This document shows, piece after piece, positions 26,696 to 35,360 of a stretch of DNA of 64,000 nucleotides. Location of the stretch: the NCBI GenBank assembly GCA_963803575.1, contig CAWDMW010000002.1:1700674-1764673 (forward strand), given 5' to 3'. Source of the DNA: CAWDMW01 sp963803575 (GTDB lineage: Bacteria > Pseudomonadota > Alphaproteobacteria > Rickettsiales > UBA998). The stretch's first letter is position 1, and each line of letters opens with the position of its first letter. The notes beneath the pieces were generated by a model. The model ran no database searches, was not told the DNA's origin, and saw nothing but the letters and a program-made list of their open reading frames with translations. The translations under genes were made by a program, and so were the position numbers.

Positions 26696-28402
26696 ATGAC
26701 ACTTAATTTGCAACTCCCCACCCAGGATCACGCCATGCGGCCGGTCATTACGGTAGTCGGCGTTGGTGGTGCAGGCGGCAATGCAGTGAATAATATGATT
26801 TCTGCACAACTCGAAGGGGTTCAGTTTGTCGTAGCAAATACTGATGCACAGGCACTGGATAGCGCGCTGACTGAACGCGCGATTCAGCTTGGGCGCACCA
26901 TCACACAAGGGTTGGGCGCTGGAGCAACGCCGGAAATTGGGCAGGCAGCAGCGGAAGAAGCAGGCGAAGAAATCGCTAACTGTATTGAAGGCAGCCATAT
27001 GGTGTTTATCACTGCCGGTATGGGTGGCGGCACAGGAACAGGCGCAGCACCCGTGGTAGCACGCATGGCACGTGAGCAAGGCATGTTGACGGTAGGTGTC
27101 GTTACCAAGCCTTTCCAGTTTGAGGGCGGAAAGCGGATGCGCTTGGCTGAGCAAGGTATTGCTGAGTTGCAAAAATATGTGGATACACTAATTGTCATTC
27201 CTAACCAGAACCTGTTTCGCGTAGCTAATGAAAAAACCACCTTCGCCGATGCGTTCCGCATGGCGGATGAAGTGCTACACTCTGGTGTGCGCGGTGTTAC
27301 CGATCTAATGGTAAAACCGGGTCTGGTGAATCTTGATTTTGCGGATATTCGTACTGTTATGCAGGAAATGGGTAAAGCTATGATGGGTACGGGTGAAGCA
27401 TCGGGCGAGAAACGTGCCATTGAAGCATCTGAGGCGGCGATTTCCAATCCTCTGCTGGATGACGTATCACTTAAAGGCGCGCGCGCTGCACTGATTAACA
27501 TCACGGGTGGATCAGATATGACGCTTTATGAAGTAGATGAAGCAGCAAACCGTATTCGTGAAGAAATTGATTCTGACGCTAACATCATCTTCGGTTCCAC
27601 CTTCCACGAATCTATGCAAGGCGTCATACGCGTGTCTGTAGTCGCTACAGGCATTGATGTTGAAACGGAACAGACTCATACCAAGCCAACAGGTGGAAAC
27701 GCCCCCCCACGTCACTATGGCAGACCTGGCGGCAATAATAATGCTGGTGGAAACGGTCAGCAAAAAGCATCGTTTAAAACGACTTCAGCATCTTATGCAG
27801 GACGCAAGCCCTCAAATGGTTACACGGCGCAATCATCTTCATCTAACTACTTTGGCAAAGACGATCAGGCAATTGACACACGCCATTCTACAGAAAGTAA
27901 TGATGTACAGCATATGTCAGACGCTCGTTACGAACCAGATGCACAATCCGTTTCAGGTAATAGCCATAGGCAGGAAACACAGGAAGTGCCCCGCTTCGTT
28001 CCGCCAACCCATGTGGCCGCGCCCGCGCAACAGCAACGGGACATACATCGTGTTCCTTCACCTGCTCCGCGTCCAACCTATATAGCCGGACAACATCGCC
28101 AAGAGATGTATAGCCCGGATGTGCGCCAGCCCGTACATCATGATGTACAACAGGAAGATGCTTCACAGTCAGATGCACAAGGACAATCCGGATTTAACAT
28201 TTTTGGAAAAATCGCAGATGTAGGACGTTCTCTGAATAGTCATCATGCTCGCCGTGACCCAGACCCTCAACAACAGCGCAGCGTTGAAGTACATCATCGT
28301 CAGGCTACAGATGTTCATGAAACATCTTCGCACGAACACCCGGAACAGGAAGAAGAAAATTACTATGATATCCCTGCCTTCCTAAGACGTCAGGCCACTT
28401 AA
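26696..28402 (+). CDS. ftsZ: Cell division GTPase FtsZ
   Basis: Tubulin homologue that forms the division ring. The N-terminal extension ends near residue 15 and is followed by ITVVGVGGAGGNAVNNMI; the tubulin signature GGGTGTGAAPVVA lies near 108-120; NLDFADIRTVM marks the T7 loop region. The conserved GTPase and polymerisation domains end near 325. A long, Gln/His-rich disordered linker (about 330-555) leads to the C-terminal peptide YDIPAFLRRQA that binds membrane tethers. A GAGGAA ribosome site precedes the ATG. No ftsQ or ftsA lies directly upstream, so ftsZ is outside a classical dcw order. A small 15-base palindrome without a T-run follows at 28406-28420. Confidence 0.97.
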   Translation: MTLNLQLPTQDHAMRPVITVVGVGGAGGNAVNNMISAQLEGVQFVVANTDAQALDSALTERAIQLGRTITQGLGAGATPEIGQAAAEEAGEEIANCIEGSHMVFITAGMGGGTGTGAAPVVARMAREQGMLTVGVVTKPFQFEGGKRMRLAEQGIAELQKYVDTLIVIPNQNLFRVANEKTTFADAFRMADEVLHSGVRGVTDLMVKPGLVNLDFADIRTVMQEMGKAMMGTGEASGEKRAIEASEAAISNPLLDDVSLKGARAALINITGGSDMTLYEVDEAANRIREEIDSDANIIFGSTFHESMQGVIRVSVVATGIDVETEQTHTKPTGGNAPPRHYGRPGGNNNAGGNGQQKASFKTTSASYAGRKPSNGYTAQSSSSNYFGKDDQAIDTRHSTESNDVQHMSDARYEPDAQSVSGNSHRQETQEVPRFVPPTHVAAPAQQQRDIHRVPSPAPRPTYIAGQHRQEMYSPDVRQPVHHDVQQEDASQSDAQGQSGFNIFGKIADVGRSLNSHHARRDPDPQQQRSVEVHHRQATDVHETSSHEHPEQEEENYYDIPAFLRRQAT

Positions 28403-28428
28403 TTATTTGCTATTAGCAAAGGAACGTT

Positions 28429-28776
28429 ATGCAAAAAGATTCTAAGTTTTTCGATGATATTTCTAAAATGATGTCTGGTGCCACCAATATGGCATTCGAT
28501 ATGAAACGTGAAACCGAAGCAGTAGTTGCACGCCAGATGGAAGCATTTTTATCCAAAACATCATTAGTGACACGCGAGGAATTTGAAGCGGTGAAAGCCA
28601 TGGCGGTGAAAGCTCGTGAAGAAAATGATGCGCTACATAAAAAGCTTAATGAGTTGCTTAAGGCGAATACTGCGTCTGAATCAGAACAACCTGCCACTGG
28701 AAAAACAACGACACGCCGGAAAACGACAGCTAAAACCGAAAACACAGTAAAAGCTGACACCGATAAATCTTCATAA
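28429..28776 (+). CDS. UbiK/YqiC-like accessory factor (BMFP family)
   Basis: A 115-aa protein of the COG2960 family: an amphipathic N-terminal helix, then a predicted trimeric coiled coil with the family stretch LVTREEFEAVKAMAVKAREENDALHKKLNELL (about 45-76), then a Lys/Thr-rich low-complexity tail. In enterobacteria UbiK assists aerobic ubiquinone synthesis; some homologues have membrane-fusogenic activity in vitro. The function here is inferred from the family. An AAAGGAACG ribosome site precedes the ATG, 26 bases after ftsZ. Confidence 0.75.
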   Translation: MQKDSKFFDDISKMMSGATNMAFDMKRETEAVVARQMEAFLSKTSLVTREEFEAVKAMAVKAREENDALHKKLNELLKANTASESEQPATGKTTTRRKTTAKTENTVKADTDKSS

Positions 28777-28818
28777 ATAAGACTTGGCAAAAACATCACA
28801 CTTGCCTATGGTGCGCTC

Positions 28819-29580
28819 ATGAATAAACGCGCATCTGACACTGATAAGCCTGCACATCCATGGAACGATAATATTCGTACCATAATACTTGCTGTCTTGC
28901 TTGCACTGACGTTTCGTAGCCTTGCCTATGAGCCGTTCCATATTCCTTCAGGCTCTATGAAAGATACGCTATTGATCGGCGATTATATCTTTGTCTCAAA
29001 ATATCAGTATGGCTATAGTCGCTATTCTTTTCCTCTGGGACTTGACCTGTTTGACGGACGCATCATATCGGACAATCGCCCCAAACGCGGTGAAGTGGTT
29101 GTCTTTCGTTTACCCAGCAAACCACGTATTGACTATATCAAGCGTGTTATCGGACTACCCGGCGATACAGTTCAAATTGTCGATGGTGTCGTCTACATTA
29201 ATGATGTTGCCGTACCTCGCACACGCATTGAAGATTATACTGAATATACCAGCGACAACCGTAGTGTAACCGTGCGCAGGTATGAAGAAACCCTGCCTGA
29301 CGGGAAGGTACACCACACTCTGGATACCTTACCTTACGGCGAAGTCGACAACACCTATGTATACACCGTTCCAGACGGGCATTATTTTATGATGGGTGAT
29401 AATCGTGATAATTCCATGGATAGCCGCTACACAGAAGAAGTTGGCTTTATTCCTGAAAGCCACCTGATTGGTCGCGCTGAAATGATTTTTTTCTCCGTTG
29501 ATGAACGTACAAATATTTGGAAAGTCTGGGACTGGGTGTGGGCGCTACGTACAGACCGGTTCTTTAAGGTCATTGACTAA
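28819..29580 (+). CDS. lepB: Signal peptidase I
   Basis: Membrane-bound Ser/Lys protease that removes Sec and Tat signal peptides on the periplasmic face. It has one N-terminal transmembrane helix (about 18-36), then PSGSM with the catalytic Ser46, IDYIKRVIGLPGD with the general-base Lys108, and the box E motif MMGDNRDNSMDSR near 192-204. The length of 253 aa is usual for alphaproteobacteria. The TAA stop overlaps the rnc ATG by one base, giving a lepB-rnc-era operon as in many proteobacteria. Confidence 0.96.
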   Translation: MNKRASDTDKPAHPWNDNIRTIILAVLLALTFRSLAYEPFHIPSGSMKDTLLIGDYIFVSKYQYGYSRYSFPLGLDLFDGRIISDNRPKRGEVVVFRLPSKPRIDYIKRVIGLPGDTVQIVDGVVYINDVAVPRTRIEDYTEYTSDNRSVTVRRYEETLPDGKVHHTLDTLPYGEVDNTYVYTVPDGHYFMMGDNRDNSMDSRYTEEVGFIPESHLIGRAEMIFFSVDERTNIWKVWDWVWALRTDRFFKVID

Positions 29581-30230
29581 TGTCCTTCACGTATTCCTTT
29601 CATTCGCCTGAACTGGAAACGTTGGCTATGACGCATCGTGGTGTGGATGGAACCATCAATAATCAGAGACTGGAATTTCTAGGAGATCGTGTTCTTGGGC
29701 TGGTTATCGCGGATATGTTATACAAGCACTTCCCTGATGCTCGCGAAGGAGATATGGCCATTAGACATGCAAAAATGGTCTGTCGCGATACGTTAGTTTC
29801 CGTTGCCATTGATTCGGGTATTCAACAACAGCTCGTTCTCTCCAGCAGTGAAGAGCAGTCAGGTGGACGTGATACGCTATCTACGCTCGAAGATGCGTGT
29901 GAAGCCTATATTGGCGCAATGTATCTTGACGGCGGGTTGGCAGCAGCCGAAACATTTATTCACCATTACTGGCACACATTATTACAGCAATCGGAGACAC
30001 CCGTTAAAGATGCGAAAACCCAATTGCAGGAATGGGCGCAATCTCACGGTCTTGCTTTACCGGAATACACTGAAATACATCGTGTTGGTGCCGCGCATAA
30101 TCCATTATTCACCATTCAGGTTACGGTAGAAGGCCTCCCCCCCGCTTGCGCACAGGCCACCTCCAAACGCATCGCCGCGCAGGAAGCGGCAGGATTATTG
30201 CTTAGTAACATACAGGAAACAGTTTCATGA
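29580..30230 (+). CDS. rnc: Ribonuclease III
   Basis: Double-strand-specific RNase that processes rRNA precursors and structured mRNAs. The catalytic domain has the signature NQRLEFLGDRVLGLVIADML (near 23-42) and LEDACEAYIGAMYLDGG (near 102-118) with the metal-binding Asp and Glu. The C-terminal double-strand RNA-binding domain runs from about 143 to the end (KDAKTQLQEWAQ...SKRIAAQEAAGLLL). The length of 216 aa is slightly short but complete. It overlaps lepB by one base and era by four bases. Confidence 0.96.
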   Translation: MSFTYSFHSPELETLAMTHRGVDGTINNQRLEFLGDRVLGLVIADMLYKHFPDAREGDMAIRHAKMVCRDTLVSVAIDSGIQQQLVLSSSEEQSGGRDTLSTLEDACEAYIGAMYLDGGLAAAETFIHHYWHTLLQQSETPVKDAKTQLQEWAQSHGLALPEYTEIHRVGAAHNPLFTIQVTVEGLPPACAQATSKRIAAQEAAGLLLSNIQETVS

Positions 30231-31114
30231 CACAAACACGCTGTGGTTTTGTTGCCGTCGTTGGCGCACCAAACGCTGGAAAATCAACGCTGGTCAATCA
30301 CATGGTCGGCGCTCATATCGCTATCGTGACACCCAAAGTCCAGACAACCCGCAACCGTATTTTAGGCATCACAACCCATCATGACAGCCAGCTCATCTTC
30401 ATAGACACGCCTGGTGTGTTTAATGCATCGGCACGATTTGAAAAAGCCATGGTCAATGCCGCGCTCGGTAGCACCAAAGAAGCTGACATTATTCTCATAT
30501 TGTTGGATGCGTATAAAGGGTTATGCAAAAATACGCAGCAAGTGCTGGATAATATTAAGCCGTTAAACGCAACCAAATTGTTGGTACTAAATAAAGTAGA
30601 TAAAACAGACAAAGCAAGCTTATTAACGCTGACAGAAACACTTTACAAAGAAGATGATTTTGCCCATTGCTTCATGATTTCCGCACTCACAGGTGATGGA
30701 ACAGATGCGCTACGTGATTGGCTTGCTGAGCATATGCCTGAGGATTCATGGCATTACCCGGAAGATCATATCACAGACGTACCTATGCGACAATTGGTTG
30801 CTGAAATCACGCGTGAATCTCTTTTCTTTCGCCTGCGCCAGGAACTTCCCTACAGCACTACAGTCGAAACAGAAAGCTGGGAGGAAGGTGAAAAAGCCAT
30901 TACCATTCGGCAAATTATCTATGTCCAGAATGAAGGACAAAAGAAGATTGCTATTGGTCATAAAGGCGCAATGCTTAAAGAAATTGGTAAAGCAGCGCGT
31001 CAACGTATGGAACGACTAACCGAATCCAGAGTACACTTATTGCTGTTTGTAAAAGTGTCTGAACGATGGAAAGAGCAAAAGGAATTTTACACCTCCATTG
31101 GTCTGGATTATTGA
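30227..31114 (+). CDS. era: GTPase Era
   Basis: Ribosome-assembly GTPase that binds the 3' end of 16S rRNA. G1 GAPNAGKSTLVN (near 13-24), G2 switch TTRN, G3 DTPGV, G4 NKVDKTD and G5 SALTGDG are all visible. The C-terminal KH domain contains EGQKKIAIGHKGAMLKEIGKAAR (near 228-250). At 295 aa it is typical. Its ATG overlaps the rnc stop (ATGA). recO, which often follows, is absent; rplY is next after a 91-base gap. Confidence 0.96.
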   Translation: MTQTRCGFVAVVGAPNAGKSTLVNHMVGAHIAIVTPKVQTTRNRILGITTHHDSQLIFIDTPGVFNASARFEKAMVNAALGSTKEADIILILLDAYKGLCKNTQQVLDNIKPLNATKLLVLNKVDKTDKASLLTLTETLYKEDDFAHCFMISALTGDGTDALRDWLAEHMPEDSWHYPEDHITDVPMRQLVAEITRESLFFRLRQELPYSTTVETESWEEGEKAITIRQIIYVQNEGQKKIAIGHKGAMLKEIGKAARQRMERLTESRVHLLLFVKVSERWKEQKEFYTSIGLDY

Positions 31115-31205
31115 CGGCAATTCATTAAATAGGTTGCGTTTGCAGTCATTATGCGCTAATGAAGCAGATCAAATAATAACACTTTAGCTATGAGATTAAG
31201 CCATC

Positions 31206-31829
31206 ATGGAAACTACCTATCAGTTTGATGCACAGATTCGGCCAGAATGCGGAACAAGCAGTGCGCGTACCCTACGCAATAATAACAGAGTTCCTGCTGT
31301 ATTATACGGCGCAGATCAAGAACCTATTCATTTTTCTATTGAAGAAAAAGAAATTCAACGCTGTTATCTGAAAGGTGGATTTTTTGGTAAGCTCGTTACG
31401 TTGAATCTGGATGGTAAAGCCATCTATAGCGTAGCCAAAGATATTCAAAAACATCCAGTTAATGACCGTATTCTCCATGTAGATTTCACTTTGGTAGAAG
31501 CCGGAAAAGAAATGCGAGCGCTTGTGCCGGTTCGCTACTTAAATAGCGAGCGTTGCGTGGGTATTCGTCGCGGTGGCACACTGAACGTCGTGAAGTTTGC
31601 CGTAGAGCTTTATTGTATGCCTGAGAATATTCCTGAGTCTTTGAGTGTCAACTTGCAAGCAATGAATATCGGTGAGTCCGTACATATATCTGACATTGAT
31701 TTGCCCGAAGGTGCTCGCACTGTCATCAAACGTGACTTTACGCTTGCTGCCATAGCAGGACGTGTGAGTCGTGCAGCTCGTGATGCAGAAGCTGGTGAAG
31801 GCACAGAGGAAGAAGCGGAAGCGGCTTAA
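31206..31829 (+). CDS. rplY: 50S ribosomal protein L25/Ctc
   Basis: Two-domain L25 (TL5/Ctc) that binds 5S rRNA. The N-terminal L25 domain (about 1-95) has RTLRNNNRVPAVLYGADQEPIHFSIEEKE and HVDFTLV; the C-terminal beta domain (about 100-185) has LNVVKFAVELYCMPENIP and SVHISDIDLPEGA. The acidic, Ala-rich tail is usual. A GAGATTAAG stretch serves as a weak ribosome site. It is followed by a strong hairpin and then pth, the common rplY-pth pairing. Confidence 0.95.
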   Translation: METTYQFDAQIRPECGTSSARTLRNNNRVPAVLYGADQEPIHFSIEEKEIQRCYLKGGFFGKLVTLNLDGKAIYSVAKDIQKHPVNDRILHVDFTLVEAGKEMRALVPVRYLNSERCVGIRRGGTLNVVKFAVELYCMPENIPESLSVNLQAMNIGESVHISDIDLPEGARTVIKRDFTLAAIAGRVSRAARDAEAGEGTEEEAEAA

Positions 31830-31854
31830 GAGTTACATACCAAACATAACGTTT

Positions 31855-31882
31855 AACGCCCTGCCATCAAAAGCAGGGCGTT
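31855..31882 (+). repeat. Strong hairpin between rplY and pth
   Basis: A perfect 10-bp inverted repeat (31855-31864 AACGCCCTGC and 31873-31882 GCAGGGCGTT) around an eight-base A-rich loop. Neither strand has a following T-run, so it is not a typical intrinsic terminator. It may stabilise the rplY mRNA, attenuate read-through or mark an RNase III processing site. pth starts 26 bases later with a GAGGAG ribosome site. Confidence 0.6.
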
Positions 31883-31907
31883 CCCTTATCTGCGGTAGAG
31901 GAGATTC

Positions 31908-32501
31908 ATGTTTTTACTGGCAGGTCTTGGAAATCCCGGCACAAAATATGCCGCAACGCGTCACAACGCTGGATTCATGGCTTTGGATGCGTGTATCAAA
32001 GCGCATTCTATGACAGAGATAGGTAATAAGTTTCACGGTGTTTGCTGGAAAGGCACTATTGCTACTCATAGTGTGATTGCTTTAAAACCTAATACATACA
32101 TGAATAAATCCGGTATCAGTGTTGGTGAGGCTGCCCGCTTTTATAAAATTTCCCTGCAACATATTATCATACTCTATGACGATCTGGATCTGGCAAAAGG
32201 AAAAATGCGTATCAAATGTGGTGGAGGACATGGCGGGCATAATGGATTGCGCGATATTGATCGCGCTATAGGCACAGACTACTGGCGTATTCGCCTTGGC
32301 ATTGGTCGCCCAGAGCATAAAAGTCAGGTACATAACTACGTACTTTCGGAGTTTAGCGAAGATGGTGGCATTATTATGGATCATCTGTGTAATAATATTG
32401 CCGCCCAACTTCCCTACCTGCTCAATGACGAACCAGAGAAAATGATGACACATACGGCGCGCAAAATGAATGCAATCTTAGCGCCTGACAGCGCATCATG
32501 A
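31908..32501 (+). CDS. pth: Peptidyl-tRNA hydrolase
   Basis: Releases peptides from peptidyl-tRNA that drops off ribosomes. Visible are GLGNPGTKYAATRHNAGFMALD (with the catalytic His near 21 and the preceding Asn), NTYMNKSGISVG (near 63-74), DDLDLAKGKMRIKCGGGHGGHNGLRDI (near 91-117) and RIRLGIGRPEH. The length of 197 aa is normal. A clear GAGGAG motif precedes the ATG. The stop overlaps thiD by four bases (ATGA). ychF, which often follows pth, is not here. Confidence 0.96.
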   Translation: MFLLAGLGNPGTKYAATRHNAGFMALDACIKAHSMTEIGNKFHGVCWKGTIATHSVIALKPNTYMNKSGISVGEAARFYKISLQHIIILYDDLDLAKGKMRIKCGGGHGGHNGLRDIDRAIGTDYWRIRLGIGRPEHKSQVHNYVLSEFSEDGGIIMDHLCNNIAAQLPYLLNDEPEKMMTHTARKMNAILAPDSAS

Positions 32502-33307
32502 TGACAGCCAGCTTACCCAAAATCCTTACCATTGCAGGTTCTGACTCTGGCGGCGGAGCTGGCATTCAGGCTGACATTAAAACAATTACAGTACTTGGTG
32601 GCTATGCGATGACAGCCATCACTGCCATTACTGCCCAAAACACCCTTGGCGTGCATGGAATACATATGATTCCACCCGACATGATTGAGCAACAAATACG
32701 CGTTGTGCTTTCTGACATAGGTGCAGATATCATAAAAATCGGGATGCTGGGTGATGCATCGACCATTCAGGCTGTGCATCGTGCCTTATCTTCTCATGAA
32801 ACACACATTCCGCTCATCCTTGATCCTGTTATGCAGGCGAAAGGGGGACAACCCCTTTTGCAGGACGATGCGATACAGGCATTAAAAAACCTCCTATTCC
32901 CTCACGCAACACTCATCACGCCTAACATCCCTGAAGCCGCCATACTGTCCGAGCAATCTATTGATTCAGTTGACGATATGAAACATGTTGCTAAGCTATT
33001 AAGCGAGCAATGCAAGGTAGCTGTACTGGTGAAAGGCGGGCATGGGAGCAATCAGACGTTACATAATGTGCTTTATGATGGGCAGGCCTTTCATACATCC
33101 ACATCACAACGACACCATACAAAGCATACTCACGGCACGGGCTGCACCATGGCATCTGCTATTGCCACGTATGTGGGGCATGGTTTAACACTTTACGAAG
33201 CCATACACCGTGCAACTAAATATGTTCATGAAGCTATTACTCACGCCCCGGGTTATGGGCAGGGACATGGTGCAATACATCATGGTTGGCCATGGATGAT
33301 AAAATAA
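32498..33307 (+). CDS. thiD: Hydroxymethylpyrimidine(-phosphate) kinase
   Basis: Phosphorylates HMP and HMP-P to the pyrophosphate used by ThiE, whose gene is at 54437. Ribokinase-like fold: AGSDSGGGAGIQADIKTITVLGGYAMTAITAITAQNTLGV at the N-terminus, DPVMQAKGGQPLL near 108, TPNIPEAAIL near 140, and the anion-hole segment HTHGTGCTMASAIATY near 207-222. The length of 269 aa is typical. It is coupled to pth by a four-base overlap and overlaps miaA by 22 bases. Confidence 0.94.
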   Translation: MMTASLPKILTIAGSDSGGGAGIQADIKTITVLGGYAMTAITAITAQNTLGVHGIHMIPPDMIEQQIRVVLSDIGADIIKIGMLGDASTIQAVHRALSSHETHIPLILDPVMQAKGGQPLLQDDAIQALKNLLFPHATLITPNIPEAAILSEQSIDSVDDMKHVAKLLSEQCKVAVLVKGGHGSNQTLHNVLYDGQAFHTSTSQRHHTKHTHGTGCTMASAIATYVGHGLTLYEAIHRATKYVHEAITHAPGYGQGHGAIHHGWPWMIK

Positions 33308-34179
33308 CACATGATGATGAGCGCATTGTTATACTAACTGGCGCAACCGCATCTGGCAAGTCAGCGAAAGCACTGCAATTAGCCCAACACTATCATGGTG
33401 TCATCATTAATGCTGATAGTATGCAACTCTATAAAGACGCTCCCATTTTAACAGCGCACCCAACGCAGGAGGAACAAGCCTTAATACCACATTTGCTTTA
33501 CGGGTGTATCCCGGCAGACCAACCTTGCAATGTTGCGTTGTGGCTGCAATGGGTTGTGGAACTGATACAACAAACATGGGAACAGCAGAAACTCCCGATC
33601 ATCGTTGGTGGAACGGGTATGTATGTCAGTGCCTTACTAAAAGGTATCGCCCCCATACCAGTCATTCCAGACAATATTCGCCAGTCTATCAGAGCATTAA
33701 CCACGTCACAGCTTGCAAGCGTATTACGCGCAGAAGACCCGGTAATGTCAGAAAGATTGCGTCCCTCAGACACTCAGCGTATGGCGCGTGCTTTAGAAGT
33801 TATACGCGCTACCGGCCAGTCTTTAAGTAAGTGGCAACATAAACCGACGCAGCCCCCCTTGCCTCGTGCAAACATCACGTTGTACGCAACACACATGGAT
33901 CGGGAATTACTTTACGAACGCATTAATCAGCGCTTTGATGAGATGATAGAGCAAGGTGCGTTGGAAGAGGCACAAAGTCTGCTTGAGCGAGGTTACGACC
34001 AGGACTTGCCACTAATGCGAGCCGTGGGCATAGCCCAGCTTTTACCTTACCTACGCGATGAGAACGTTACGCTTGAGGAAGCACTACAAAACGCCAAAAC
34101 CCAAAGCCGTCGGTATGCTAAGCGTCAACTCACCTGGATTCGCAGGCAATATCCAGAGGTACATTACCTCAACGCCTAA
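33286..34179 (+). CDS. miaA: tRNA dimethylallyltransferase
   Basis: Adds dimethylallyl to A37 of tRNAs reading UNN codons. P-loop LTGATASGKSAKALQLAQ (near 18-35), IINADSMQLYKDAPILTAHPT (near 42-62), GGTGMYVSALLKG (near 108-120) and KTQSRRYAKRQLTWIRR near the C-terminus. At 297 aa it is usual for alphaproteobacteria. The start ATG 33286 (or 33292) lies within thiD, so the pth-thiD-miaA set is tightly coupled. It converges on the tRNA-Gly gene three bases after its stop. Confidence 0.95.
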   Translation: MAMDDKITHDDERIVILTGATASGKSAKALQLAQHYHGVIINADSMQLYKDAPILTAHPTQEEQALIPHLLYGCIPADQPCNVALWLQWVVELIQQTWEQQKLPIIVGGTGMYVSALLKGIAPIPVIPDNIRQSIRALTTSQLASVLRAEDPVMSERLRPSDTQRMARALEVIRATGQSLSKWQHKPTQPPLPRANITLYATHMDRELLYERINQRFDEMIEQGALEEAQSLLERGYDQDLPLMRAVGIAQLLPYLRDENVTLEEALQNAKTQSRRYAKRQLTWIRRQYPEVHYLNA

Positions 34180-34181
34180 AC

Positions 34182-34255
34182 TGGAGCGGGTGATGGGAAT
34201 CGAACCCACACTACTAGCTTGGAAGGCTAGGGCTCTACCGTTGAGCTACACCCGC
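34182..34255 (-). tRNA. tRNA-Gly (anticodon UCC)
   Basis: Read on the minus strand the 74 bases fold as a full cloverleaf: acceptor GCGGGTG/CACCCGC, D arm GCTC-GAGC, anticodon arm CTAGC-CTTCCAA-GCTAG with anticodon TCC, a four-base variable loop, and T arm GTGGG-TTCGATT-CCCAT. The discriminator is T, as in bacterial tRNA-Gly, and CCA is encoded. It lies between convergent miaA and the minus-strand gene at 34306. Confidence 0.97.
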
Positions 34256-34305
34256 ACTAAGGCTTTGCTTGTACACATATACAATCATCTTTTCAACCGC
34301 TTTTT

Positions 34306-34614
34306 TCATTCATCCTTTTGCGTATCGTTTGAATGGTTAAGAAACACCATTTTATCATGGTTAAACCCGTATTCCTTTTCCATCTTACGGCGAATATCCT
34401 GTGATGGCTCTCCTTCACCGGATTCAATAATAATACCATATTGCTCAGGGTCGAAGTTAGGTTGAGCTTGCGCTGCCATAAACGCATCCAAATGGTCTGC
34501 ACGCACTCCTACATAAGCAAAAAGTGGCTGCCCCGCTTGTGATGTTCCACGCACAAGCAGCACACATATGGTTTTCTCGGCAATCAGTTGCTCTGATTTA
34601 TTTAAATCTTTCAT
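34306..34614 (-). CDS. Conserved-looking hypothetical protein
   Basis: A 102-aa soluble protein with a compact alpha/beta appearance: EKTICVLLVRGTSQAGQPLFAYVGVRADHLDAFM, then YGIIIESGEGEPSQDIRRKMEKEYGF. I do not recognise a named domain. It is the last protein gene of the minus-strand pcm-tolC-popZ run, 62 bases after popZ, in the place where valS follows popZ in many alphaproteobacteria. It stands just upstream of tRNA-Gly on the same strand. Confidence 0.65.
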   Translation of the reverse strand: MKDLNKSEQLIAEKTICVLLVRGTSQAGQPLFAYVGVRADHLDAFMAAQAQPNFDPEQYGIIIESGEGEPSQDIRRKMEKEYGFNHDKMVFLNHSNDTQKDE

Positions 34615-34676
34615 AACAACTTAATGTACTCACATATACGTAAAAAGTCCAAATCATTCTACTATGCGTATAATAC

Positions 34677-35303
34677 CTATTCACCCGAAATCTTTTTAAT
34701 TTCTTCGGACACCATACGCTCTACAATGCCGGGCAAATTAGCATTAAGCCAGTCTTTCAATTGTGGTTTAAGTAACTCGGTTACCCATTCTTCTATAGTA
34801 GAATCTGATGGCTTGACCGCACTAGGTTTGGAAGATGGCGGGCGCTGATGGGACTGCTCTTTTAAGGCGTTCAATGCGCTGCTGGAAGCATTTACCGTGT
34901 CTGAATTAAGTAATGAATCAATACCAGCCAGCACATCCTCATCTGATCCGGCACTGGCTGGTGGCTGGGGTGGCTCAGCCTCAGGCTTAGGGAGCGTAAC
35001 CGGATTAGCCTTCCCTGTATCAGTAAGATTTTGGTCAATCATCGCCAATACATCCTGATCCGCTTCCTGTTCATCTGTAGCAGCAGGTTCCGGCTCGGTT
35101 GGCTGCAATGTTCCTTCTTCTACGATGTCCTGCAACTCCAGTACGTCGGATTCTTGCGGTAATGGTTTCTTGGGCTTTACCGCTGGTGCAGATGCATTAG
35201 AATCTTCTAGCTCATCATCCGCAATGATACGCTTGATGGACTGAAGAATCTCCTCCATTGACTGATCTTTGCTATCATCTTTGCTGTGGGATGCTTCGGT
35301 CAT
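34677..35303 (-). CDS. popZ: PopZ-like polar organising protein (DUF2497)
   Basis: Matches the PopZ/DUF2497 layout: a short N-terminal helix SMEEILQSIKRIIADDE (about 15-31), a long acidic, Pro-rich disordered middle (about 32-165), and a C-terminal helical module EEWVTELLKPQLKDWLNANLPGIVERMVSEEIKKI (about 171-205) that in Caulobacter PopZ drives self-assembly. Caulobacter PopZ forms a polar matrix that tethers ParB-parS and recruits cell-cycle factors; by homology this protein may do the same. The order pcm-tolC-popZ is a familiar alphaproteobacterial arrangement. A parS site lies about 10 kb away in this window. Confidence 0.82.
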   Translation of the reverse strand: MTEASHSKDDSKDQSMEEILQSIKRIIADDELEDSNASAPAVKPKKPLPQESDVLELQDIVEEGTLQPTEPEPAATDEQEADQDVLAMIDQNLTDTGKANPVTLPKPEAEPPQPPASAGSDEDVLAGIDSLLNSDTVNASSSALNALKEQSHQRPPSSKPSAVKPSDSTIEEWVTELLKPQLKDWLNANLPGIVERMVSEEIKKISGE

Positions 35304-35360
35304 GGTACTCTAATTAAGGCAATTAAGGTCAGGTATGTTATTAGCCATAACAGGTAAAAG

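Noticed and set aside
26884..27504. 206-residue minus-strand open frame inside ftsZ
   Set aside because: Antisense shadow of the conserved ftsZ coding sequence, of low-complexity composition typical of such shadows.
28406..28420. TTTGCTATTAGCAAA palindrome after ftsZ
   Set aside because: Six-bp AT-rich stem without a T-run; too weak to call a terminator.
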